Position numbers and translations under genes: made by a program. The notes beneath the pieces are model-generated. The model saw nothing but the letters and a program-made list of their open reading frames with translations. It did not search any database and was not told the DNA's origin. Source: Xanthobacteraceae bacterium (GTDB lineage Bacteria; Pseudomonadota; Alphaproteobacteria; Rhizobiales; Xanthobacteraceae). Taken from it: a stretch of 64,000 bases of DNA. Positions 7,620-15,851 of the stretch are shown one piece after another. The first letter of the stretch is position 1. Every line of letters begins with the position of its first letter. The stretch is taken from positions 682,001 to 746,000 of the forward strand of contig SCUB01000001.1 in NCBI GenBank assembly GCA_004297465.1. The letters are read 5' to 3'.

Positions 7620-9221
7620 TCAGCTCACATCCACGGTCGAGAGGGCGAAGTCCTGTTCATCGGTCGCGGCGTTCCACGCCGTTTCGATGCTGGCGTCATA
7701 TTCCTGCAGCTTGAAATCGACGAACGGCAGGTCGATGGTCATCTCGGACACCGCATAGGTGCCGTTGATTTTTGGGAACAGATCGCTGACCACGCTCACC
7801 GCGCCATCGATCAGCTCGTCGTCGGCCAGCGCCAGCGCGCGGATATCGCAGCGGCATTCCAGCGCGCGGCCGATGCGCGATTCCCCGATGTAGAGATCGG
7901 CCAGGCGCTGCACGCGGCGATGGTCGAGCGTCAGCGGGCAGCTCAGTGTGGCCTCGAGGATCTCGCCGTCGAGGGCCTGCAGGTCGTCGTCGTCGACGGT
8001 CGGGCCGTCGACCACCTGATACTCGCGTTCCGATGCGGTGAACCGCGTCTTGACCCGGTTGACCTTCTCGCGCTTGGGCCGGGCGTCGCGATATTTAAAC
8101 CCGCCGCACAGCAGGTTGTCGGTGATGGTCAGCACCACGGGTTTCGGCCGCCGGCCCGCCACCCACACCCTACCGCCGCGCTCGATCACGCAGGAGCGAT
8201 TGACGGCGCCGACCGCCGACCCCATCGAGGCCAGCACGTCGGATGGCCGCTGGCCCAGGTTGATGACGCCGTCGATGGTGTAGCGCCGCAGCGCCTCGCC
8301 GCTTTTGGCGACGAACAGCCCGTCGGCCCAGTCGGCCTCGGCCGCCACCCGCTCCCAGTCGACGCGGGACGGATCGACCCGGCCGCCGTAATCGGCCATC
8401 AGGTAGTTGGCGATGACCAGGATGGCGTTGTTGGAGAAAGTCCACGTCGCCGGATCGGCGATATCATGGCGGGAATTGCGCGGGTCATAGAGTTTGATGC
8501 CGCGCGCGTCGAGGAATGGCGCCGGCCGCTGCACCTGCCCCCACACCCGCGTGTAATCGTCCTGGTTGTCGCCCCAGCGGCATTTGAGCACGGCGCGGGC
8601 GATGCCGCGCTGGCGGAAGTCGGCGCTGACACTGGTGAAATCGGCGGCGAGGATCGGGTCGATCGCCTGGGCGGCCTTGCCGTAGCCGAGCGACACCGTC
8701 AGGTAGTCGTGATAGTCGAAGGTCGCCGGCACCGTGGTCGCCACGCCGCCGACGATCTGGCTCGAGGCGGCCTGCTTGATCTGGTGCTGCGGGATGATCT
8801 CCGCACCCTCCGTAAAATACGGCAGACCCACATTGTTGGAGCCGATATAGACCCCATCGATGCCGTCGATCTCGCCATAGGCGATGAGAATCCCGAGATA
8901 GAGATAGGGCGGCTTGCATTCCTCGAAGAACAGCGCGCCGCCGACCCGGGCCCGGCCATAGATGATGCGCTTAAGGGGTGTCGATTGTTTCTCGTTGAAC
9001 TTCACGTCCGGCGAGTTGACGGAGCCTGCGCTTCGCGGAGCGAGGGCCATGCTAATGGCTGAGAGAGCCAGCGAGAAGCCGACGCTGACAATGGTACCGC
9101 CCCAGCCGGCAAGGAATGTGCCCTCCAAAAACACCGTCAGCCCGATTGCTGCTGACACCGGCTCGGCGCGCGCTGCCTCCATCGAGGCCAGCAAAAGCAG
9201 CGTTGCAGCAAGGAATGTCAT
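7620..9221 (-). CDS. Host-specificity / central tail-tip protein, J-like (533 aa)
   Basis: The start at 9221 forms an ATGA overlap with the upstream gene. A hydrophobic N-terminus (about residues 1-60) leads to a baseplate-hub-like region with LKRIIYGRARVGGALFFEE and FSNNAILVIANYLMADYGGR, typical of tail-tip J-type proteins of lambda-like and GTA-like phages. It should sit at the tail tip and contact the receptor. At 533 aa it is short for a J protein, so the receptor-binding part may be in the following fibre genes. Confidence 0.75.
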   Translation of the reverse strand: MTFLAATLLLLASMEAARAEPVSAAIGLTVFLEGTFLAGWGGTIVSVGFSLALSAISMALAPRSAGSVNSPDVKFNEKQSTPLKRIIYGRARVGGALFFEECKPPYLYLGILIAYGEIDGIDGVYIGSNNVGLPYFTEGAEIIPQHQIKQAASSQIVGGVATTVPATFDYHDYLTVSLGYGKAAQAIDPILAADFTSVSADFRQRGIARAVLKCRWGDNQDDYTRVWGQVQRPAPFLDARGIKLYDPRNSRHDIADPATWTFSNNAILVIANYLMADYGGRVDPSRVDWERVAAEADWADGLFVAKSGEALRRYTIDGVINLGQRPSDVLASMGSAVGAVNRSCVIERGGRVWVAGRRPKPVVLTITDNLLCGGFKYRDARPKREKVNRVKTRFTASEREYQVVDGPTVDDDDLQALDGEILEATLSCPLTLDHRRVQRLADLYIGESRIGRALECRCDIRALALADDELIDGAVSVVSDLFPKINGTYAVSEMTIDLPFVDFKLQEYDASIETAWNAATDEQDFALSTVDVS

Positions 9222-9670
9222 GCCGCCGCCCACGCCGATTTGATCGCGGCAGAATCGAGCGCGACGAAGCCATCCTCCGAGCGGGCGACGAACCAGCCGC
9301 GCACGCGGCAGATCATGGTCAGCGGCCGCCGGACGATGTTTCCCACGTCATCGACGGCCGGGATCATGGCGAGGCCAATATCGCCGGTGTCGGCCTCGCT
9401 GCCCGCGATGTGACGCCAGCCGCAGGCGCGCGCGGCCCGGCGCAGCGCGAAGCCGAGCCCGAGCGGCCCGAGCAGGCGCGCCGCTCCCGCGCGATCGTTG
9501 TAGCGGCCGCGCCAGGCCGCCGCCGGATCGCGCCCGGTCGCTTTCGCGACGATATCCGCGACCCACAGCGCGCAGTCATCGCGTCCCCACGCCGCCGGCT
9601 GCTCGCCGATGGCGTCGAGCGCCTCCAGGATCGCGGTCTCGAACCGCGCCCGGATCACGTCCTGGTCCAT
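9218..9670 (-). CDS. DUF6950 / NlpC-P60-like tail protein (150 aa)
   Basis: The start at 9670 gives MDQDVIRARFE; the motif WGRDDCALWVADIV...TGRDPAAAWRGRYND fits the DUF6950 type of phage protein. Its place between a DUF2163-like gene and the tip protein equals that of the NlpC/P60 peptidase in gene transfer agents. A Cys at the start of the first helix is present; whether it is an active cell-wall peptidase is uncertain. Confidence 0.7.
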   Translation of the reverse strand: MDQDVIRARFETAILEALDAIGEQPAAWGRDDCALWVADIVAKATGRDPAAAWRGRYNDRAGAARLLGPLGLGFALRRAARACGWRHIAGSEADTGDIGLAMIPAVDDVGNIVRRPLTMICRVRGWFVARSEDGFVALDSAAIKSAWAAA

Positions 9671-10209
9671 TGCAGTTCCTTGTTCTGCAGCGTCTCGATC
9701 AGATCGAGGCCGGTGTCGTCGGGATAAATTCGTTTCTGGCTGGTGGCCGACCACACCTCGTCGAGCGCGCGCTCGAGCGTGTAGAAGCCGCCCTTGCCGA
9801 TCACCGCCAGCGAGACCGCGCCGTCGTCGGTCGTCTCCAGCGCCTGATAATCGAGCGTCGAGGCGACGACTTGCGCCGGCTCGCCGACGATGCGGCCGTC
9901 CTCGAGCGAGGCCAGCCAGACATTCGCGGCCAGGCCCGTGACCTCGGAGCCGAGCCGGGCGGCGTCGTCCGGCGCCACGCCGCGCACGCCGAACGTGATG
10001 TCGCGCAGCGCGAGCTCGGTCGAGAACGTGATCGGCGCCACGCTGCCGAGCGCGCCGGCGCCGGTGAAAGTGTGGCCGTTCCACGCGATCTCGCCGACCC
10101 CGGTCCAGAAATAGCCGGTGCCGTCGGGGTGGCCGATCTCGGCCAGCAGCACCGGCGTCGCGCCGCGCAGCATCGCCGCGCGCATCTTCGGCCCGATCAT
10201 CCGCGCCAT
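9655..10209 (-). CDS. Distal tail / baseplate protein, DUF2163-like position (184 aa)
   Basis: The start at 10209 overlaps the upstream stop as TGATG, and the end overlaps the next gene by 16 bases. The N-terminal part contains YFWTGVGEIAWNGHTFTGAG, reminiscent of GTA gp13-type tail proteins. Gene order matches gp12-gp13-gp14-gp15 of gene transfer agents. Likely part of the tail-tip complex. Confidence 0.65.
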   Translation of the reverse strand: MARMIGPKMRAAMLRGATPVLLAEIGHPDGTGYFWTGVGEIAWNGHTFTGAGALGSVAPITFSTELALRDITFGVRGVAPDDAARLGSEVTGLAANVWLASLEDGRIVGEPAQVVASTLDYQALETTDDGAVSLAVIGKGGFYTLERALDEVWSATSQKRIYPDDTGLDLIETLQNKELQWTRT

Positions 10210-10937
10210 CAGATGATCGCCTCGACCAGCGCAAAACCCATATTCGCAAGCCGCCGCCCGGTCAGCGCCGCCTCGCCCTGATCGTCGTCGAGCAGCCGGA
10301 ACACCGAGGTCGGGTTGCTCAGCACCACCATATCGCCGGCGGCAAAGCCCTGCCGCAGCGGCGGCCGGATTTCGAGGCCGGTTCGGCCGGCAGCGTCGGT
10401 CGGCGCGTCGCGCACGAGCGTGTAGAGGTTCGGCGTGGCGGTGGCGATGCCGCCGGCCCGAAGCTCGATCAGGTCGCCGGCGCGCAGCACCCGCGCCTCG
10501 CTCGCCGGCAGGCCGGCGACAACGATATAGGTGACGCCCTTGGCGGCGGCGGCATCGAGCGAGACCGTCGGCGGCAGCAGGCCGGAGACCCAGCCGGTGC
10601 CGTCGCCGAAATGACTGCCGTCCGACCACGCCTCGCTGGCCGCCACGCTGGCGCGGTCGCGCAGCGGAATCTGTCGCGCCACGTCGCCGATCCGCATCAG
10701 CCCGGCCTGGCCGCCCAGGCGGTCGAGGAACGCCGCCATCGCCTGGCCCTGATCGTCCCAGTCCTGCGCCGTCAGCGACAATTTGGCGGTCCACAGCTGC
10801 GAGATCGGCCCGTAGACGCTGGCCGCGCCGGTCCAGCGGTGCGGCGCGGCCAGCGCGACCTTCTTGAGCTGGAACACCGACGACGTGACGCGATACCACG
10901 CGCGCGGCCACTCCCACACGTCGGTCACGACAACCAC
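10209..10937 (-). CDS. Distal tail protein (242 aa)
   Basis: It directly follows the tape-measure gene, the usual place of the distal tail protein. The sequence starts WEWPRAWYRVTSSVFQL and has a middle region with LRAGDLIELRAGGIATATPNLYTLVRD, a beta-rich insert. It overlaps the tape-measure stop by 13 bases. The assignment rests on order and length. Confidence 0.65.
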   Translation of the reverse strand: MVVVTDVWEWPRAWYRVTSSVFQLKKVALAAPHRWTGAASVYGPISQLWTAKLSLTAQDWDDQGQAMAAFLDRLGGQAGLMRIGDVARQIPLRDRASVAASEAWSDGSHFGDGTGWVSGLLPPTVSLDAAAAKGVTYIVVAGLPASEARVLRAGDLIELRAGGIATATPNLYTLVRDAPTDAAGRTGLEIRPPLRQGFAAGDMVVLSNPTSVFRLLDDDQGEAALTGRRLANMGFALVEAII

Positions 10938-12745
10938 CCCGGGGTGTTGCGCTGCTTGACGGCGACGGCGTTGACAGCCTCCTTCACCGCCTGCCGTTTC
11001 ATTTCCTGCAGGCCGGCGCGGATGCGCGCCTCGCTGCCGGGGTCGGCGTTGTTGAACACCACGTTCTGATGGATGACGACGCTGTTGCTGTTACTCCCGC
11101 CGCCGAGCGCGGCCATCTGCCCCGCCGTGAACACGCCCTCGCCGCGCTTGAGGACGGCGGGGATTTCGTCGCCGGCGATACCGCCGCCATGGAACCGCGG
11201 CGCATGATCGAATACCGCCGGATGCACGAAGCGAAATGCCGTCGGCTCCGAGCCGACGATGCCGCCGGCATGGTGGAGTGCTGGGAGTCCATCGAGTCCC
11301 GTGGTTGTTGGTGCAGCGCCGCCACCCATGCCGAACAGGCTGAACAGGCTGAAGCCACCGCCTCCCTTGCCGAGCAGACCCCCCATGGCCTGTTCCCACA
11401 ATTTATCGGCCGCCATCTTCATCAGCTTGCGCGAGATGTTGTCGAGCACGCCGGACAGCTCGCTCATTTCCAGCTTGCCGTCGCGCAGCGCGTCGGCGAG
11501 ACCCTCGAACGCCTCCTTGCCGATGTCGTTGAAATCGCGCATCGCGGCGTTGACGCGCATCGCCGCCGCCTCGCTCGATCCCAGCGCCGCCGGAATGTCG
11601 GAGCCGTAGAGGTCGCGCAAACTTTGCGCGATCTGCTTGTCGGTATCCGACAGGAACATGCTGTCGCGGTCGAACTTGATCTGGTTCTGGATGGAGGCGC
11701 GGGCCTTCCATTCCGCCGCCAGCTTGGCCCTGGAGGCCAGCTCATCGAACTGCTTGGCCTCCTTGCCGATGATCGGAATGCCGGCGCGGCGCGCGGCTTC
11801 CTCCAGCTGGGCCTTGGTGCGCAGGCCTTCCAGCTCGGCTGAGGTCTTGCCGACCGCCGCCGCGTCGGCCTCCATCAGCGCGATGTGCTTGGTTATGGAA
11901 TTGACCGCGCGAGCGAATTCGTTTTTCTTGAACGGGTCATCCTTGTTGATCTGAAGACCAAGCCGCAGCCTGTCATTATCGGTCCCGATGCCGCGCAACA
12001 TCCGCAACGCGGCCTCGGAATCCTTCACGTTGTTGGCGAGATCGGCGGCACCCTGAGAGGCCTTGAGCAGTTCGTTGGCCGTTTCGGCCAATGCCGGGTT
12101 GTTCTTGCCGATTTCCGCGACGGCATCGCGGTATTCGTCAATCGCTGGCGCGCCGCGACCGATGCTTTCATTGAGACGATCAATGGCCTCCTTGAACGGG
12201 GCGAACTTCGTGGAGATCGCCTGATCGTCAAACCCGGTGATGTTGCCCATCACATCGACCGAGGGCAGTATATTCTGCCGGCCGAGTTTGGCGATTTCGG
12301 TATTCAGCCCCGCCAGCATCTGCTTGAGCGCCATGGTGCTCTGCAGCTCAAGGACGTTCTTGCCTTCCCGGAAGAATTTTCCGGCCGCATCCGCAGCATC
12401 GCTGTAGGAGCCCTTGATGAGATCGATCAGCCGCTTATGCTCTTCGAGCGCCTGCTTGAGCGGCAGATTTTTATACTCCTCGAACGCCTTGTAGGCCTCG
12501 AAGCCGGCCAACGCCACGGTCCCCAGTGCGCCAGCCAGGGCGATATAGGGGCTGCGAAGCACCGCCGCCTGCTTCGACATCTGTTCGAGCGCCGAGGTCG
12601 AGCCGGCGTTGAGGCTGCTGAATGCATCGCGCAGCGCCTTGAGCGGCTTTTCCGCGTCAGCCACCTGACGTTTCAGCGCCGCGAAGGCCGGCGCGGATTG
12701 ATCATCCGCGGTGATGACGATCGGCAACACTTCAGCGGAAGCCAT
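10925..12745 (-). CDS. Tail tape measure protein (606 aa)
   Basis: The protein is helical with long charged coiled-coil stretches (for example residues 20-60 and 230-350), a hydrophobic segment near 68-90, and a Gly-rich C-terminal part (KGGGGFSLFSLFGMGGG) followed by FHGGGIAGDEIPAVLKRGEGVFTAGQMAAL, the last being characteristic of phage tape measures. It follows the frameshifted chaperone. By the usual 0.15 nm per residue it predicts a tail near 90 nm, so a short siphovirus tail. Confidence 0.9.
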   Translation of the reverse strand: MASAEVLPIVITADDQSAPAFAALKRQVADAEKPLKALRDAFSSLNAGSTSALEQMSKQAAVLRSPYIALAGALGTVALAGFEAYKAFEEYKNLPLKQALEEHKRLIDLIKGSYSDAADAAGKFFREGKNVLELQSTMALKQMLAGLNTEIAKLGRQNILPSVDVMGNITGFDDQAISTKFAPFKEAIDRLNESIGRGAPAIDEYRDAVAEIGKNNPALAETANELLKASQGAADLANNVKDSEAALRMLRGIGTDNDRLRLGLQINKDDPFKKNEFARAVNSITKHIALMEADAAAVGKTSAELEGLRTKAQLEEAARRAGIPIIGKEAKQFDELASRAKLAAEWKARASIQNQIKFDRDSMFLSDTDKQIAQSLRDLYGSDIPAALGSSEAAAMRVNAAMRDFNDIGKEAFEGLADALRDGKLEMSELSGVLDNISRKLMKMAADKLWEQAMGGLLGKGGGGFSLFSLFGMGGGAAPTTTGLDGLPALHHAGGIVGSEPTAFRFVHPAVFDHAPRFHGGGIAGDEIPAVLKRGEGVFTAGQMAALGGGSNSNSVVIHQNVVFNNADPGSEARIRAGLQEMKRQAVKEAVNAVAVKQRNTPGWLS

Positions 12746-12748
12746 GAG

Positions 12749-13233
12749 CTACCTCTTGTCCATCTCGGCCGCCCGCAGGCGGTGATAGGCGATCCAGTGA
12801 TTGAATTCCTCGACGGTGATGGACCGCTGCAGAGCAGCCACCGTCATGCGCAGTCGATCCGCGAGCGCGTAGATGGCCCGCAGCCCCGGATCGCCGCTCA
12901 GTTTTTTTCGGCATCCTCGATCGAGGGCGCGGCCAGCATGGCGTTGCCGATCCGGATCAGCACCGCGCGTTCGACCGACCGCTTGAGCACCGGCTTATCC
13001 TCGATCGTGAACATCTTGGCACCGCTCGAGTCCAAGGCCTTAGCGACGATCACATCGATGAAGGTCAAGACGCCGCCATCGCCCTTGGCGAAGCGCGCCG
13101 ATTCCTCGAGCGTCATCGGATCCCAGAAGATGGTCAGGGGCTTGCCGTCAACCACCCATTCCGGGACCTCCAGCGAGAGGGTACCGAGCGCCTTGTAATG
13201 ATCGACCGCCGCCTGCAGATATTTGCTCGCCAT
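12749..13233 (-). CDS. Tail assembly chaperone GT fusion made by -1 frameshift (161 aa)
   Basis: Ribosomes that slip back one base at A_AAA_AAC (12901-12907, minus strand) leave the G frame one codon before its TGA. They then read LSGDPGLRAIYALADRLRM...EEFNHWIAYHRLRAAEMDKR, stopping at TAG (12749-12751) just before the tape-measure ATG. The added 50 residues match the T-domain pattern of tail chaperones (DP.LR..Y.LADRL; W.AYH.LR). The fusion should bind the tape measure and recruit tail-tube subunits. The T frame has no start codon of its own. Confidence 0.85.
12898..13233 (-). CDS. Tail assembly chaperone G (111 aa, non-shifted product)
   Basis: The normal product ends at TGA (12898-12900) immediately after the slippery sequence. 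It lies between the tail-tube and tape-measure genes, the invariant position of the chaperone in siphophages. Core sequence: LEVPEWVVDGKPLTIFWDPMTLEESARFA. Confidence 0.85.
   Translation of the reverse strand: MASKYLQAAVDHYKALGTLSLEVPEWVVDGKPLTIFWDPMTLEESARFAKGDGGVLTFIDVIVAKALDSSGAKMFTIEDKPVLKRSVERAVLIRIGNAMLAAPSIEDAEKN
12901..12907 (-). promoter_or_regulatory. Programmed -1 ribosomal frameshift site (A AAA AAC)
   Basis: In the G frame the codons are GCC GAA AAA AAC TGA. The heptamer A AAA AAC has the X XXY YYZ form, with Lys AAA in the P site and Asn AAC in the A site, one of the most slippery sequences in bacteria. It lies directly before the 0-frame stop, and the -1 frame is open into the T domain. 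A GC-rich stretch follows, but no clear pseudoknot was worked out. Confidence 0.85.
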
Positions 13234-13245
13234 TTTCTTTACCCC

Positions 13246-13650
13246 TTACGCCACAGTCGTTTCGGTCAGTACGCCGTTGCCCTGGAACGTGAACGAGCGG
13301 CTCACCACGCCGTCCTTGCGCACGTCCATCGACACGTCGGTGATGGAGGCAAGCCCGGTCTTGTAGGTCGCGCCGGAGCCTGCGCCTTCCGGGTAGAGGT
13401 TGAGCGTCACCGAGGCGCCGGCCACCAGCGCCTGCTGGCCCTGGGTGTCGGTCTCGTCCCAGTGGCACGAGAGCTGCCCGTTCCACGAGTTGATGGTCTT
13501 ACCGGCGATGTGGGTTTCCCAGGTGTCGCCCATCGCGGTATCGTCGGCGACCTTGGCACCCTCCTTGACTGACCAGGAATCGATTTCCGCGACTGCGTTG
13601 GCGCCGACCTTGACGGTGCCGTCCTTGCCGTGATGCGTGGCCATGGCCAT
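13246..13650 (-). CDS. Major tail tube protein (134 aa)
   Basis: It reads ATHHGKDGTVKVGANAVAEIDSWSVKEG..., the typical opening of small phage tail-tube proteins, with alternating beta-strands to the end (GVVSRSFTFQGNGVLTETTVA). Two in-frame ATGs (13650 and 13644) fit the GGAG upstream; the second has better spacing. It precedes the chaperone gene. Confidence 0.8.
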   Translation of the reverse strand: MAMATHHGKDGTVKVGANAVAEIDSWSVKEGAKVADDTAMGDTWETHIAGKTINSWNGQLSCHWDETDTQGQQALVAGASVTLNLYPEGAGSGATYKTGLASITDVSMDVRKDGVVSRSFTFQGNGVLTETTVA

Positions 13651-13697
13651 TGTCTCCGTTGTGGTTGAAAGAAAGTGGAAATTCCGGCGATCGCAAA

Positions 13698-14135
13698 TCA
13701 GACCGCCATGGCGGGATTGTTCTCGCGGGTGCGGTAGCCGATGTCGTATTCCAGCCGCACCTCGCCGAGGTGGCGCTTGCCATCGGCGCGGATCGCGGTG
13801 CGGGTGGCGGTGAGCAGCACCCATTTGGCCAGGCCGCCGAGCGAGGGATTGAGGATCATGGCCGGCTCGACCTCGGCGGCGATCTGGTCGAGCGTGTCGT
13901 CGGGCGGGCCGCTCGCGACGACCTGAGCGTCGACCACCAGCGTCAGCCGCCGCAGCAGGATCCCGCCCATGGCGTCGATCTCGGCGCGCTCGTCCGTCGT
14001 ATAGATCAGCAGCGTCGGCTCGTGATCCTCGCCGAGCGAGCGGGTGCGGCCGGGATAGACGCGCGCGCCCGTGGTGGCGAGGCCGGAGAGCGCGGCGACC
14101 ACGGCGGCGCGGATCTGGCTGCGCACATGGGTCAT
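13698..14135 (-). CDS. Tail terminator / minor tail protein U-like (145 aa)
   Basis: The protein starts MTHVRSQIRAAVVAALSGL and continues with alternating helix and strand segments (HEPTLLIYTTDERAEI; LTLVVDAQVVA), the pattern of tail-terminator proteins, and lies between the connector and tube genes. A TTG 15 bases upstream could also be used. Assignment rests mainly on position. Confidence 0.65.
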   Translation of the reverse strand: MTHVRSQIRAAVVAALSGLATTGARVYPGRTRSLGEDHEPTLLIYTTDERAEIDAMGGILLRRLTLVVDAQVVASGPPDDTLDQIAAEVEPAMILNPSLGGLAKWVLLTATRTAIRADGKRHLGEVRLEYDIGYRTRENNPAMAV

Positions 14136-14139
14136 TGGG

Positions 14140-14457
14140 TTATCTGCCAAGCTCGATGCGGGTCATGCCGGTGCCGTCGGGACGCAATTCGAGCACCTGG
14201 TAGATCACGGCGTCGATGGTGAGCGTGTCGCCGCCGGAGCCGCCGACCGCGCCGGCCGGAATGTCGGCGCTGCGGCACAGGAATGACGGGTTGCTGTCGA
14301 TGGTGGCGACCGGGCCCAGCTCGACGCTGGTCGAGGGATTTGTGAACAGGCCATTGAGCGCCGCGCTGCCGCCCGCCGCCTTGGCGTAGGTCGCCGCCGA
14401 CCCGAATTCATCGGGATCGAAAAACGCGGCGCGGTCCTCGACGGACTCAACGGACAT
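14140..14457 (-). CDS. Head-tail connector, lambda FII-like (105 aa)
   Basis: The motifs AAFFDPDEFGSAATY, SNPSFLCRSADIP and VIYQVLELRPDGTGMTRIEL are those of the Phage_tail_attach (FII) family, which joins the filled head to the tail. Its position after the capsid gene agrees. Confidence 0.8.
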   Translation of the reverse strand: MSVESVEDRAAFFDPDEFGSAATYAKAAGGSAALNGLFTNPSTSVELGPVATIDSNPSFLCRSADIPAGAVGGSGGDTLTIDAVIYQVLELRPDGTGMTRIELGR

Positions 14458-14462
14458 GATGC

Positions 14463-14717
14463 CTACTCCTCGGCCGTCTCGGCACCGAGCGGCGCGAGGC
14501 GGCCGGCGAGGTGCTTGGGCAGTTCGTTGAGGCCGATCTTCTCGCCCGCCTTGAACTGCAGCGGGACGATGACCTTGCAGATCACGGCGCGCGATTTTCT
14601 GTCCTCGCGGACAAGCTCGACATTGTGCGCCCGCGCCCTGAACTGATCCGCCGTCATGGCGATGAGCTCGCCCGCGGCGATCGTGACCGCCCCGCCCGCC
14701 ACTTGAAATCCGCGCAT
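14463..14717 (-). CDS. Small head-region protein (84 aa)
   Basis: It has a strong ribosome-binding site (AGGAGAGAG) and begins MRGFQVAGGAVTIAAGELIAMT. It is the first gene after the capsid terminator. Genes of this size between capsid and connector often help DNA stabilisation (FI position), but no family is recognised. Confidence 0.6.
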   Translation of the reverse strand: MRGFQVAGGAVTIAAGELIAMTADQFRARAHNVELVREDRKSRAVICKVIVPLQFKAGEKIGLNELPKHLAGRLAPLGAETAEE

Positions 14718-14748
14718 GAAACTCTCTCCTTTGCCGAAAAAACAGCTT

Positions 14749-14782
14749 CTAAAAAAAAGGCCGCTCCGTTGCCGGAGCGGCC
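14749..14782 (-). terminator. Intrinsic terminator after the capsid gene
   Basis: On the minus strand a perfect 10-bp stem (GGCCGCTCCG / CGGAGCGGCC, 14759-14782) with a 4-base loop is followed by eight T residues (14758-14751). It starts 27 bases after the capsid stop. It lies inside the late operon, so it must be partial or overridden by antitermination. Confidence 0.9.
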
Positions 14783-14808
14783 CAGTTCCCCTCGGAGGAA
14801 ACCCTGCG

Positions 14809-15759
14809 TCAGGTCATCGTCACCAGGCAGGCACGCTGCCAGTAGCCGTAGCCGACGCCGCGCCAGGCATCGATGCCGAACTGCCAGGCGTCGTTGTCGA
14901 ACTCGAATTCCGAGCCCTCGGCCTTGGCCTTGAGTTCGGATTCCTGCTCGTTCTGCCGGATGAAGGCCTTGATCGGCGAGTCGGTGCGGAAGATCGCGAA
15001 CTTGTCGGTCCAGGTCAGCCGCGGGTTCATCTGCACGTCGACGGTCAGGCCGGCGATGATGTTGGGGTTGAGGTTCTGCTGCAGGGCTGCGGTGGCGATG
15101 GACGACACCGCGGCGACCGCCGTCAGATACAGCGACACCGGAACCTTGACCATGAAGCGCAGCGCGTTCTCGTTCATCGGCTCGCCCTGATCGTCCTTGA
15201 ACGACAGGATCTGCGCGATGCCGGCGAGGATCGACTGCTGCATTTCCTCGACCGACGGCGCCGTCACCACCCCATGCACCAGAGCCGGCAGCGCCGAAAT
15301 GTCGACGGAGATGGAGTTGGACTGGGTGCCGGATTTTCCTTCGGCGTGATCGGTGTCGAAGAAATACTGTCCGTCGTAGCAGACCGTCGAGGCGCCGTTG
15401 ATCAGCAGCGTCGACAGCATGCTGGCCCAGTGGGTCTGGCCGCGATCGGCGAACTCGTCGATGCGGGCGCGGATCTGGCCGGTCTTGTCGCGGCGGGCAT
15501 CCTTCACCTTCACCTCGATGGTGGCCTCATAGTGCTTGTTGAGGATGGTGACGCCGTTGCCGGAGAAGCCCTTGGCCTGGCGGGCGCCGATCCATTCGCG
15601 CATCGCCGGCGACTGGCCGAGGAAGGCGTAGGTCTCGGATTCCTGGTCGGAGCCGAACAGGTTGGAGACGCCACCGATCCAGGCTACGCCGGGATTGGCT
15701 TCGAGGCGCGCGTAATACATCCCGATGATGGCGCGGCTCGTCAGAAGAGACTGATCCAT
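14809..15759 (-). CDS. Major capsid protein, Mu gpT-like (316 aa)
   Basis: The sequence RAIIGMYYARLEANPG, SPAMREWIGARQAKG, NKHYEATIEVKVKDARRDKTG and YFFDTDHAEGKSG is characteristic of the Mu gpT major head subunit family. The start at 15759 follows AAGGA at 7 bases. It is preceded by decoration, scaffold and protease genes, so it is expected to assemble as a prohead that S49 protease matures. Confidence 0.9.
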   Translation of the reverse strand: MDQSLLTSRAIIGMYYARLEANPGVAWIGGVSNLFGSDQESETYAFLGQSPAMREWIGARQAKGFSGNGVTILNKHYEATIEVKVKDARRDKTGQIRARIDEFADRGQTHWASMLSTLLINGASTVCYDGQYFFDTDHAEGKSGTQSNSISVDISALPALVHGVVTAPSVEEMQQSILAGIAQILSFKDDQGEPMNENALRFMVKVPVSLYLTAVAAVSSIATAALQQNLNPNIIAGLTVDVQMNPRLTWTDKFAIFRTDSPIKAFIRQNEQESELKAKAEGSEFEFDNDAWQFGIDAWRGVGYGYWQRACLVTMT

Positions 15760-15817
15760 GTGAATTTCCTTTCGATGAAAGTGGGGTTAGCCCGCGCCGA
15801 CAGGCCGGGAGGAGATC

Positions 15818-15851
15818 GGGCGCGGCGGGCGCCGCGCCCTCACGCGTGAGG
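15818..15851 (-). promoter_or_regulatory. Two inverted repeats between decoration and capsid genes
   Basis: A perfect 10-bp GC inverted repeat (15818-15839, arms GGGCGCGGCG/CGCCGCGCCC) is followed by a 14-bp palindrome CCTCACGCGTGAGG (15838-15851) directly at the decoration stop. No T-run follows on either strand, so these are more likely mRNA-stabilising or processing structures that raise capsid expression than terminators. Confidence 0.55.

Noticed and set aside
6204-9062. Plus-strand open frame of 952 codons
   Set aside because: Shadow of the fibre and J-like genes; strong GC skew of third positions makes antisense frames stay open.
12732-12914. Minus-strand ORF beginning MPKKTERRSG over the end of the chaperone gene
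   Set aside because: It is the wrong frame. The -1 frame from A AAA AAC carries the T-domain pattern and ends just before the tape measure; this one has no protein-like pattern.
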